64,000 nt of DNA from Gordonia alkaliphila (lineage in GTDB: Bacteria > Actinomycetota > Actinomycetes > Mycobacteriales > Mycobacteriaceae), in contig NZ_JALKBW010000001.1 of assembly GCF_023017165.1 (NCBI RefSeq), positions 1,240,001 through 1,304,000 on the forward strand. The letters are read 5' to 3'. A program made the translations under genes and the position numbers. The notes under the pieces are model-generated. The model saw only the letters and a program-made list of their open reading frames with translations, made no database searches and had not been told where the DNA came from. Numbering within the stretch: the stretch's first letter is position 1; each line of letters opens with the position of its first letter. Positions 18,557-27,700 of the stretch are shown here, in pieces.

Positions 18557-18599
18557 ACTCCCGGCGAGGGGCGGGAAGAACCCACCCCTCGCCGGGAGT
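18557..18599. terminator. Hairpin terminator after the YhgE/Pip gene
   Basis: A 15-bp perfect stem (ACTCCCGGCGAGGGG at 18557-18571 with 18585-18599) and a 13-nt loop, 17 nt past the stop of the leftward gene at 18616. A short T run follows on that strand. Confidence 0.75.
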
Positions 18600-18615
18600 C
18601 AGTGATCTGCGCGAC

Positions 18616-20460
18616 CTAGTGCGTCGGCGTCAGGATCTCCGTGTCCGCGTCACCGCCGGAGCCCGGGGCAGTGAGCGACTGATAGCGCTTGTTCTGCCAC
18701 TGGACGATCGCGAAGGTGATGCCCGCGGCCACCACACCGATCACGATGATGCTGACGAAGGCCGGCCAGAACCCGGACACACCGTTGAAGCCGGCGGTGT
18801 AACCCTTCTGGATCAGTGTCATCGGCGAGATCCAGTGCAGCCACTGGAACGGCGCCGGAACGGTCTGGTACATCCAGATGCCGCCGTAGGAGAACAGTTG
18901 CAACATCATCCACGCCAACGACGTCACCGCACCCACCACGTAGCCGAACAACGTGAACAGCACCGATATCAAGGCGACGTTCATCAAGGTGCCTGCCGCG
19001 GTGATCAGGTACACCTGCCAGAGGCTGACCGGATCGGGCGACGGCGACAGCATGAAGAACCAGACGAGCGCGGCGGCCACCCACACGGCCAGCAGGCTGA
19101 TGGCTCCCACGGCCACGCCGCGGCGGGCGATGTCCCGGACGCTGCGCGGAGCTTCGTTGTCGGTGATGAAGCGATGCCCGCGGAAGCTCATGAACACCAC
19201 GATCGGGATCAGCATGGTGATGATGATCAGCAGCACCACCATCGCGCCGGGACCGTTGAACTGGGCCTGTGCGACGTGCTTGTATTCCTTGCCGACCGGA
19301 GTCGAGATCAGCTTGGCCAGCGAAGTGCGACGATCCTGGTCACCGAAGTCCGGGGCCTGCTCGGCACCGTCGTTCAGGCCGGTGCTGAGCTTGCCCGCAC
19401 CCTCGTCGAGCTGGCGTGCGCCGTCGGCGAGTTTGGCGACACCGGCGTCGATCTTGACCATGCCGGCGGAGAGTTCGCCTGCGCCGCTGGACAGCTGCGC
19501 GCCGCCGTCGACCAGCTTGTTCAGGCCGCCGCGGTACTGAGCGTTCGGGTCGGTGAGCTCGTTGGCCACCTGGCGGCTACCCGCCTGCAGAGCCTTCAGG
19601 CCCTCGATGAGCTCGATCACGGTGTCCAACTGCGAGGCGTTCGGCAGTGCGGCCTTGGCCTGCTGCAGCAGCTGCTCCACCTGGGCAAGCGGGATCCGGC
19701 CGGTCAGTCGCTCGATACCGTCGGCGATCTGGGTGGCGCCGTCACCGAGTTTGTCGGTGCCCGCCTGCAGGGTGTAGAGGCCCTGCGACAGAGTGCCCGC
19801 ACCGGTCGCGAGCTTGCCCGCGCCTTCGGTGGCCTGGCCGACGCCCGGCGCCAGCTCGTTTTCGATGCCTTCGCGCAGCGTCGTGGTGCCGTCCGCGAGC
19901 TGGGTGGAGCCGTCCGCGGCGGTCCGCAGACCGTCGCCGAGGCTCTGCACGCCGTCGACCAGGGTGCCGACCGTCGTCGCGGCGACGCCCTTGAGGACGG
20001 ACTGCTGGATCTTCTCCATCGCCGATCCACCGATCGACGACGCCTTCAACGTGTTGTAGTCGTTGAAGGTCACCGAGATCAGCGCCGGAGCTTCGGTGAC
20101 CGTCGCGATATTCGCGAGGCTCTCACTGAAGTCCTTGGGGATCTGGATCACGAAGTAGTAGTCGCCGGCGCGGAGGCCCTCGTACGCCTTCTGCTCGTCG
20201 ACCAGCTCGAAGCCGAGCGCGCCGCTCTTGACGAGGTTCTCGGCGACGCCTTGACCGGCGTCCACCCGATCGGCGCCCTCGCCGAAGCCGACATCGCTGT
20301 TCACGATGGCGATGGGCATCTCGTCGACCTTCTTGGTCGGGTCCCACAGCGCCCACATGTAGACGGCCGAGATGACAAGCGGAATGGTCACCGCGATGGC
20401 GACGATCAAGCGGATCAGCCGCGATCGCTGCATCTTGGGTTTCGGTTGCTCGGTGGTCAT
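18616..20460 (-). CDS. YhgE/Pip domain membrane protein
   Basis: A 614-aa protein. One N-terminal membrane helix (about residues 14-38) is followed by the Pip core with IAIVNSDVGF and AGDYYFVIQIPKDFS. The middle (about residues 170-390) is a long run of helical repeats of the type L-x-D-G-x-x-x-L-x-x-G, predicted coiled and extracytoplasmic. The C-terminus has about five membrane helices related to ABC-2 permeases. Relatives include the Lactococcus phage-infection protein Pip and the ESX-linked YueB. The physiological role is unknown; envelope transport or a structural role is possible. GGAGAAG precedes the ATG. Confidence 0.88.
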   Translation of the reverse strand: MTTEQPKPKMQRSRLIRLIVAIAVTIPLVISAVYMWALWDPTKKVDEMPIAIVNSDVGFGEGADRVDAGQGVAENLVKSGALGFELVDEQKAYEGLRAGDYYFVIQIPKDFSESLANIATVTEAPALISVTFNDYNTLKASSIGGSAMEKIQQSVLKGVAATTVGTLVDGVQSLGDGLRTAADGSTQLADGTTTLREGIENELAPGVGQATEGAGKLATGAGTLSQGLYTLQAGTDKLGDGATQIADGIERLTGRIPLAQVEQLLQQAKAALPNASQLDTVIELIEGLKALQAGSRQVANELTDPNAQYRGGLNKLVDGGAQLSSGAGELSAGMVKIDAGVAKLADGARQLDEGAGKLSTGLNDGAEQAPDFGDQDRRTSLAKLISTPVGKEYKHVAQAQFNGPGAMVVLLIIITMLIPIVVFMSFRGHRFITDNEAPRSVRDIARRGVAVGAISLLAVWVAAALVWFFMLSPSPDPVSLWQVYLITAAGTLMNVALISVLFTLFGYVVGAVTSLAWMMLQLFSYGGIWMYQTVPAPFQWLHWISPMTLIQKGYTAGFNGVSGFWPAFVSIIVIGVVAAGITFAIVQWQNKRYQSLTAPGSGGDADTEILTPTH

Positions 20461-20577
20461 GCACTTCTCCGGATCGATGACGTGACACGAACGTCGGTTG
20501 GCGCTTCGCAGTCATCGACCGAGGTCGGCGATACGGGCGCGGCCCCGAGATTCAGGACTAACGACGCTCACCTTAGC

Positions 20578-20593
20578 GTTACTTGGCGGTAAC
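20578..20593. promoter_or_regulatory. Short inverted repeat upstream of secreted protein gene
   Basis: GTTAC-TTGGCG-GTAAC, a 5-6-5 perfect inverted repeat between the divergent YhgE/Pip and secreted-protein genes. It could be a regulator site; no other support. Confidence 0.25.
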
Positions 20594-20708
20594 TACCATC
20601 TCAGCGGTGATTACGTGTGACTTGGCCCCCCACCGCCATCACCGTAGTGGCGTAGCCTTCACCGCTGGGGAGAAACGCCTAAAACACTCATCAACCTCTG
20701 GAGGACCC

Positions 20709-21521
20709 GTGCTGCACCGCGCGACCACGTGGATCGGCGCCGCCTGTGTCGCGGCCGTAGCGACGACGGGCCTGGCCGCAACAGCCCAGGCAGCACCGCG
20801 AGCGGAGCGGGTCGCCACCGTCGTCTCGAAGAACTGCGAGAACCTCGGTGTGACGATCAGCCTGTCGCCGGCTCAGCAGGCCCGGGCACAAGCGTTGCTG
20901 CCCAAGGGGTTCCGACTCGCTCCCACGGCGACGCTCCTCGTGGAGTCGTCGCGCTGCGCCAGTGCGACGGTGAACGGAACGAAGATCGGCGCCTTCGCAC
21001 TGTCGGAGGCGGCGCTGTCGATCGTGCCGCCAACCAAGGCCGAGTCCCGCCAGCTGCCCGACCTGGTGACCGAGAACATGTACATGCTGTCCCAGCTGGA
21101 CACCAACCGCCTGCTGTCGGACACCAAGGCGGCCGTCGGATACCCGACGGAACTCGCCCCGATCACCCTCGATCGCGGATCGGTCGGCTCGATCCCGCGC
21201 GTGATGACGGCCACCGCGGGCGGCCAGCTGGCCCCGACGTCCGCCCGCGCCGACCTCACGCCGTACCTCCTGCCCACCGGTGTCGAGGTGCCCAATCCGG
21301 GCGTCGTGTACCAGCTGTGGACCAAGAACAAGGACGGCGAGTTCGTGGTGACCACCAACTCCAACCTGCGGATCGGCACACCCGCGGTGGGCGTCGGCAC
21401 CGTGACGGTGGCGCCGGACACCCTGCTGCACAAGCTGCTCGGTGCGCGCACCGCCTCCGGGGTCGCGTTCTCCGGTGCCGCGAGCGGATTCGTCAACGAC
21501 ACCTACGTCTTCGCCTCGTAG
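20709..21521 (+). CDS. Secreted protein of unknown function
   Basis: About 270 aa. The GTG at 20709 has GGAGG (20700-20704) just before it and starts a clean signal peptide: short charged end, hydrophobic IGAACVAAVATTGLAATAQA, and a likely cleavage after AQA. The mature part is globular with two cysteines (in SKNCENLG and SSRCASA) that may pair. I do not recognise the family. The frame is open further upstream, but those residues do not look secretory. The galT start lies 7 nt after its stop, so co-transcription is possible though unrelated in function. Confidence 0.8.
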   Translation: MLHRATTWIGAACVAAVATTGLAATAQAAPRAERVATVVSKNCENLGVTISLSPAQQARAQALLPKGFRLAPTATLLVESSRCASATVNGTKIGAFALSEAALSIVPPTKAESRQLPDLVTENMYMLSQLDTNRLLSDTKAAVGYPTELAPITLDRGSVGSIPRVMTATAGGQLAPTSARADLTPYLLPTGVEVPNPGVVYQLWTKNKDGEFVVTTNSNLRIGTPAVGVGTVTVAPDTLLHKLLGARTASGVAFSGAASGFVNDTYVFAS

Positions 21522-21528
21522 CGAACCC

Positions 21529-22673
21529 GTGAGTCCCGACCCGTTGCCCGCGACGACGCTGGGCGCCGGTGTCGTCAAACGGAGCACCCGGCTGTCCGAC
21601 GGTCGCGAACTGATCTACTACGACGACCCCGGCACTCGCCTCGGGCCCGAGCGGCGTGCCGACGCGCGCCCCGTCGTCGAACGACCGGTCACGGCCGCCA
21701 TGCGCCGGGACGTGCTGTCCGGCGACTGGATCACCTTCGCCACCGGACGGCAGAACCGCGTCCTGATGCCGAGCTCCGACGCCGACCCCCTCGCGCCGCA
21801 GTCGCCGACCAATCCGTCCGAGGTGCCGTCGCACTACGACGTCGCGGTGTTCGAGAATCGGTCGCCGGCGTTCGGTCCCGCGCTGGCCGCGGTCGGTGTC
21901 GACGAGCTGCACGACGAGACAGTGCTGGACCGGTCGCGCACCAGCGTGGGCCGGTGCGAGGTGGTGTGCTTCAGTCCCGAGCACACCGGCTCGTTCGGAA
22001 CGCAGTCGGTGACGCGGGCACGCACGGTGATCGAGGCGTGGGCGGACCGGACCGCCGCGCTGTCCGCACTGCCGGGCGTCGAGCAGGTGTTTCCGTTCGA
22101 GAACCGCGGCGAGGCAATCGGCGTGACGCTGCCGCATCCGCACGGCCAGATCTACGCCTACCCGTACGTGACGCCGCGGACGCAGACCCTGCTGCGCAGC
22201 ATTGCGGCCGACGGGGACGACCTGATGACGCGGGTCCTCGAGTCCGAGCAGGCGGGCGAGCGCGTGGTGCTCCGCGGCGAGCATTGGACGGCGTTCGTCG
22301 CGTTCGCGGCGCGTTGGCCGTTGGAAGTGCAGCTGATGCCGCACCGCCACGTGCCCGACTTCACGGCGTTGAACGACGCCGAGCGCGACGAACTCGCTCC
22401 CCTCTATCTGCGGCTACTGCGCGGCGTCGACGCCCTGTACGACTCCCCGACCCCGTACATCGCCGCCTGGCATCAGGCGCCGGTCGGCGTCGGGCGCGAC
22501 GTGGTGCGCATGCGTTTGGAGCTGACGAGTCCGCGACGGGCCGCCGACAAGCTGAAGTTCCTGGCCGGCTCGGAAGCGGCGATGGGCGCGTGGACCGCGG
22601 AGATCCTGCCGGAGGTCGCGGCGCAGCGGCTGCGCACGGCGATCGAGTCGGTCCCCGATCCGCGCGAGCTGTC

Positions 22674-22677
<4 letters not shown>
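21529..22677 (+). CDS. galT: Galactose-1-phosphate uridylyltransferase
   Basis: A 382-aa enzyme. The active-site HPHG motif is at 203-206, with His205 as the uridylylated nucleophile; the upstream SGDWITFATGRQNRV and FENRSPAF blocks are typical of GalT. The downstream MPHRHVPDF segment supplies metal/structure residues. It transfers UMP from UDP-glucose to galactose-1-phosphate in the Leloir pathway. GTG 21529 was chosen as the first start after the preceding stop. Its stop overlaps the galK start by 4 nt (GTGA). No galE is present in the window. Confidence 0.94.
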
Positions 22678-23855
<1,178 letters not shown>

Positions 23856-23905
23856 GCTGCCGAATCCGTCGCGCGAAGACACCCCCGCGCCCACGATGGT
23901 CGGCG

Positions 23906-23911
23906 TAGCAT
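23906..23911 (+). promoter_or_regulatory. -10 box TAGCAT, leaderless start
   Basis: TAGCAT is followed by 7 nt and the ATG at 23919, with no Shine-Dalgarno between. This supports that ATG as both transcription and translation start. Confidence 0.5.
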
Positions 23912-23918
23912 TTTTCCG

Positions 23919-25514
23919 ATGAAGCGATGGGGCGTCCTCGCCATTCTGTGCGCCGCGCAGTTCATCATGGTCCTCGACACCACGGTGATGAACGTTTCCG
24001 TCTCCCAAGTAGTCGCCGACCTCGACACCACGCTCACCCAGCTGCAGCTCGCGATCACCCTGTACACGCTGGTCATGGGATCGTTCATCATGCTCGGCGG
24101 GCGTCTGGGCGACACGTTCGGCCGTCGACGCGTGTTCGGCATCGGGCTGCTGGTGTACGGCCTCGGCTCCCTCATCACCGCCTTCAGTCCCAACATCGGC
24201 GTTCTGCTGTTCGGCTGGTCGTTCGTCGAAGGCGCGGGCGCCGTCCTGGTGATTCCGGCGATCATCTCGTTGATCGCCGCCAACTACGACGGCAAGGACC
24301 GCGCCGTCGCCTACAGCGCGCTCGGCGGTATCGCCGCCGCGGGTGCAGCAGCCGGACCGCTGATCGGCGGCTGGGTCACCGAAGCGCTCACCTGGCGGGT
24401 GGTGTTCTTCAGCGAGACCGTCGTCTGCATCGTGATCTTGCTCGGCATCCGCCTGATCGCCGACGACGCGAAGCCCCAGCGCACCGCGATCGACTGGGGC
24501 GGCACCGCCCTCTCGGCGCTGGGCTTGGGCTTGATCGTGCTCGGGCTGGTCCAAGCCGGCTCGTGGGGCTTCATCAAGCCGACCGGAGCCTTGGTGATCG
24601 CCGGAAAGTCCATCACCCCGTTCGGCTTCTCGGTGGTGCCGTTCATGATCGCGGCCGGAATCCTGATCCTCTACGGCTTCGTCGGCTGGGAGAATCGGGT
24701 CATCGCCCGCGGCCGAACACCGCTGATGCATCCGTCGCTGCTGCGGAAACTGCAGTTGCGCAACGGCCTGGTGATGCTGCTCGCGCAGCAATCCATCATC
24801 GGCGGCATGTTCTTCGTCATCCCGGTCTATCTGCAGTACGTCCTCCTGAAGAACTCCTTCGAGACCGGTCTGAGCCTGGCTCCCATGTCGATCGCCATGC
24901 TGATCGCCGCGTTCAGCAGCCCCCGCTTCGCGACCACGCAGTCTCCGCGGCGGCTGGTGACCATCGGGCTGTTCGGCGTCCTCATCGGTGCGGCGTTGCT
25001 GGTCACCACCATCGAACCGACCATGAAGAGCATCGTCTTCGCCATCGGATTGGCGGTCTTCGGCGCCGGCTTCGGCCTGGTGGCCTCCCAATTGGGCAAC
25101 GTCATCATGTCGTCGATCGGCGAGCGTGAGCGCGGGGAGGCCGGCGGCATGCAGGGCACCGCGCAGAACATCGGCACATCGGTGGGCATCGCGCTGCTCG
25201 GCGCCCTTCTGGTGTCCGCGCTCAGCAGCGGTTTCAACAGTGCCGTGCAGGCGGATCCGACGGTGTCGTCGCAGACGAAGACCCAGGTCGCAAAGGCCAC
25301 GGCCGACGGCGTCGAGATCCTCGCCAAAGACCAGTTGCAGGCGATCGGCACGCAGTATCAGATCCCGGCCGACGAAATGAATACTCTCATCAACAACTAT
25401 CTGGATGCGCAGATGTCGGCCATCAAGTCCGCCATTCTGTTGGCGATCTTCCTCGCGTGTATCGGTCTGATCATCGCCCGCCGGCTCCCGCGCATTCCCG
25501 CCGCACAGCTGTAG
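23919..25514 (+). CDS. DHA2-type MFS transporter (EmrB/QacA-like)
   Basis: A 531-aa, probably 14-helix drug:proton antiporter. Helix 1 has AQFIMVLDTTVMNVS, the motif-D1 equivalent of EmrB/QacA pumps, and motif A is GGRLGDTFGRRR. An extracytoplasmic loop with charged residues (about 440-490) precedes the last helix. The start at 23919 is supported by a TAGCAT -10 box 7 nt upstream. It probably exports hydrophobic compounds. No regulator gene is adjacent. Confidence 0.92.
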   Translation: MKRWGVLAILCAAQFIMVLDTTVMNVSVSQVVADLDTTLTQLQLAITLYTLVMGSFIMLGGRLGDTFGRRRVFGIGLLVYGLGSLITAFSPNIGVLLFGWSFVEGAGAVLVIPAIISLIAANYDGKDRAVAYSALGGIAAAGAAAGPLIGGWVTEALTWRVVFFSETVVCIVILLGIRLIADDAKPQRTAIDWGGTALSALGLGLIVLGLVQAGSWGFIKPTGALVIAGKSITPFGFSVVPFMIAAGILILYGFVGWENRVIARGRTPLMHPSLLRKLQLRNGLVMLLAQQSIIGGMFFVIPVYLQYVLLKNSFETGLSLAPMSIAMLIAAFSSPRFATTQSPRRLVTIGLFGVLIGAALLVTTIEPTMKSIVFAIGLAVFGAGFGLVASQLGNVIMSSIGERERGEAGGMQGTAQNIGTSVGIALLGALLVSALSSGFNSAVQADPTVSSQTKTQVAKATADGVEILAKDQLQAIGTQYQIPADEMNTLINNYLDAQMSAIKSAILLAIFLACIGLIIARRLPRIPAAQL

Positions 25515-25622
25515 AACTCCCGCAGCCCACGTCAAAGCCCGAAGTCTGCGCAGGACCGCGGCCGGTTGTGTAGACATGAATCCAATTGCCGTCTGCGACG
25601 GCCGAACGAAGGTGAGATCAAC

Positions 25623-25919
25623 GTGGCTTCCTCCACTTGCGCTGATCAGTGCAGTTCCTCGAATCTGCTCGCGACGCTCGGCGGGGTCGGCCTCGCCGCC
25701 ACCGGCCTGGCGCACTTCGCCGCGCCGGACATGTTCCGCGGCCTCACCGAACAGGCGTTTCCGAAGAACACCGATCGTTTCCTCATGATCAACGGCGCCT
25801 TCGAGACGGTGGTCGGCGCGTTGATCGCGGTGCCGAAGACACGGAAGGCCGGGCTCATCGGCCTCGGCCTGTACGGCGGACACCTCACCTCGAATCTGGC
25901 GTTGGCGCGGCTGCGCTGA
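25623..25919 (+). CDS. Small DoxX-like membrane protein
   Basis: About 98 aa. GTG 25623 is chosen because AAGGTGAG lies about 8 nt upstream; the frame is open earlier but without coding character. Three hydrophobic segments carry the pattern GLAHFAAPDMFRGL, INGAFETVVGALI, and GLIGLGLYGGHLTSNLAL, reminiscent of DoxX-like proteins. Function unknown. It is convergent with the hydrolase at 25978, separated by a hairpin. Confidence 0.7.
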   Translation: MASSTCADQCSSSNLLATLGGVGLAATGLAHFAAPDMFRGLTEQAFPKNTDRFLMINGAFETVVGALIAVPKTRKAGLIGLGLYGGHLTSNLALARLR

Positions 25920-25932
25920 CCCCCGCCGCATC

Positions 25933-25957
25933 GGTCCGCCGCGATCCGCGGCGGACC
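25933..25957. terminator. Bidirectional hairpin terminator
   Basis: An 11-bp perfect GC-rich stem (GGTCCGCCGCG / CGCGGCGGACC) with a 3-nt loop between convergent genes ending at 25919 and 25978. Confidence 0.65.
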
Positions 25958-25977
25958 ATTCGAACCGGATCGACCCG

Positions 25978-26883
25978 CTATCCGCCCGGGGTGATCTTCA
26001 CGTCCGCGGTCTTGGTCCACTTACCCCGAAGGGGCTTGGTGGGACCGAGGAATCCGTCGATGACCGGGCCGAAGACCTCGGCGTTGAGCACCAGGTCGAT
26101 GTGCCCGCCGTCGTGCGCGTGGAGCGTGGCCCGCGGAAGCAGCATCTTGAGGACGTGCGCATTCGCCATCGGAATGATCGGGTCGTCGGTGCCCGCGATG
26201 ATCAGCGTCTTCTGCCGGATGGCCGGGAGCGCCGGCAGCGAGGTCCATGCGGCCCCGGCCAGCAACTGGTGCGCGTAGCCCTTGCCCGACCCGGCGTGGA
26301 GTGGGCGCATGAACAGTTCGGCGACCGGCTGCCCGCTGTCGCGCACCGACCCGCCGTAGATCTCGCCCGCGATGGACGCACCGTACGACGGATCGCGGAA
26401 TCGCTTGGGCGTCATCATCTTCGACAGCACCGTCGGCGATCCGGGCACCATGACGGCGCCGGTCCCGGCTCCCACCAGGATCAGGCGTCGGCACCGGCGC
26501 GGGTTCTGGAAGGCGAACTGCTGCGCCAGAGATCCGCCCCAGGAGAAGCCGAGGACGTCCACCACGTCGATCTCCAAGCGATCGAGCACGCGGCCGAGCA
26601 CCCACGCCAGATAGGGGAAGCCGTACGGCAGCAGGGAGGGCGGCGATTCACCGGTGCCGGGCGCATCGAAGCGCACCACCGGCCGCGTCGGATCGAGTTG
26701 CTCCACCAGCGGATCGAGGATTTCCAGACTCGCCCCGATTCCGTTGCAGAGGACGAGCGGTATCCCCGCCCCCGGGCGGTAGCGCACGCGGATACGTTGA
26801 CACCCGACCGACAGGTGGTAGTCGTTCGACTCGGCCGGGGGAGCTGGCTCGCTGATGGGCGCGCGTTCCGGAATCAACGTCAT
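25978..26883 (-). CDS. Alpha/beta hydrolase (PHA depolymerase-like)
   Basis: A 301-aa alpha/beta hydrolase. The nucleophile is Ser114 in GFSWGG, the acid is Asp234 in GTDDPIIP, and the base is His261 in DGGHIDLV. The N-terminal VLCNGIGASLEIL and FDAPGTGESP blocks and overall length fit intracellular poly(3-hydroxyalkanoate) depolymerases. It could cleave medium-chain polyester or another ester. There is no PHA synthase in the window, so the assignment is by pattern only. Confidence 0.85.
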   Translation of the reverse strand: MTLIPERAPISEPAPPAESNDYHLSVGCQRIRVRYRPGAGIPLVLCNGIGASLEILDPLVEQLDPTRPVVRFDAPGTGESPPSLLPYGFPYLAWVLGRVLDRLEIDVVDVLGFSWGGSLAQQFAFQNPRRCRRLILVGAGTGAVMVPGSPTVLSKMMTPKRFRDPSYGASIAGEIYGGSVRDSGQPVAELFMRPLHAGSGKGYAHQLLAGAAWTSLPALPAIRQKTLIIAGTDDPIIPMANAHVLKMLLPRATLHAHDGGHIDLVLNAEVFGPVIDGFLGPTKPLRGKWTKTADVKITPGG

Positions 26884-27035
26884 GCCCCAGTATCTCGCCG
26901 AACGGGAGCCTCAGGCACAAACACCCCGGATGGACATATGGAACCGACCTTCCGCGTCCGAGCGCTGCCCGGTTCGATCCCGCTGGGGTGTGCAGGCAGA
27001 AACACCTCGACCGAATCACCGAACCGTACAAAGCG

Positions 27036-27263
27036 CTAAGTGAATTCAGCACTCCCGACCACCGTGAAGTCCGGCGGCACCGACACTGACCAGGACTCGA
27101 ACCCGTCGGCTATCGGTGCCACCTGAAGAACAACCTCGTCGTCGAGTAGAAGCGAGAGGGTGTAGTCGTCCCCATAACCGGCCCCGCGAATAGTCTTCCC
27201 AACCAACTGCTGCTCGACGATCCGGACATCCGGATCGCCGTTGCTCGGATCGACAGTCGTCAT
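27036..27263 (-). CDS. Small acidic protein of unknown function
   Basis: A 75-aa acidic protein with an AAGGGGG ribosome site. Its core, LVGKTIRGAGYGDDYTLSLLLDDEVVLQVAP, alternates hydrophobic and polar residues like a small beta sandwich. The same strand pattern occurs in the fragment at 33176, so both may derive from one family, perhaps DUF6188-like; this is a weak match. It lies beside an IS3 remnant, at the edge of the acquired island. Confidence 0.5.
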   Translation of the reverse strand: MTTVDPSNGDPDVRIVEQQLVGKTIRGAGYGDDYTLSLLLDDEVVLQVAPIADGFESWSVSVPPDFTVVGSAEFT

Positions 27264-27306
27264 GAGCCGCCCCCTTCATTCGGTCCGGACGTTCTGTGAG
27301 TCGTCG

Positions 27307-27700
27307 GTTTCCATTTGATGGGTGCACTGCCGAGAGGACGATGTTTCGGGTTGTATTGTCCATTCGGACAGGGGCTCTCAATTCCGGTCGCGGAAGTTCG
27401 TGTCCGCGCTCAACCGACACGGCCTGGTTGGGTCCATGGGCAGAGTCGGTGCCGCCGGCGACAACGCAGCGATGGAATCGTTCTTCGCGCTCCTCCAGAA
27501 GGACGTCCTGGACCGGCACCGCTGGAGCACCCGCGAGCAGTTGCGGATCGCGATCGTCACCTGGATCGAACGGACCTACCACCGACGCCGTCGTCAGGCC
27601 CGCCTCGGCCGGTTGACCCCGATCGAATACGAGACGATCATCAACACAGCCGCCTCAGCGGCATGACACCGAAACTGTCACCTGGTCGTGCAGCAGTCCC
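27307..27700 (+). mobile_element. IS3-family remnant (right end only)
   Basis: The C-terminal part of an IS3 orfB plus a terminal sequence after its stop (GTGCAGCAGTCC near 27690-27701). The left half, orfA and the left inverted repeat are missing. The surviving end overlaps the 3' end of the MMPL gene. Confidence 0.75.
27322..27666 (+). pseudogene. IS3 family transposase OrfB, 5'-truncated
   Basis: About 114 codons. It retains the second catalytic Asp (IVHSDRGSQFRS) and the Glu (DNAAMESFFALLQKD) of the DDE core and the C-terminal RLTPIEYE block. The first Asp and the N-terminal two thirds are absent, so it cannot transpose. The apparent start is only the edge of the truncated frame. Confidence 0.85.

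Noticed and set aside
18950..20000. Possible DNA tandem repeat
   Set aside because: The pattern comes from the protein's LxDGxxxLxxG repeats and is too diverged at DNA level to be a repeat array.
18496..20592. Rightward open frame of about 700 codons
   Set aside because: Antisense to the YhgE/Pip gene; repeats in it only mirror the helical repeats of that protein.
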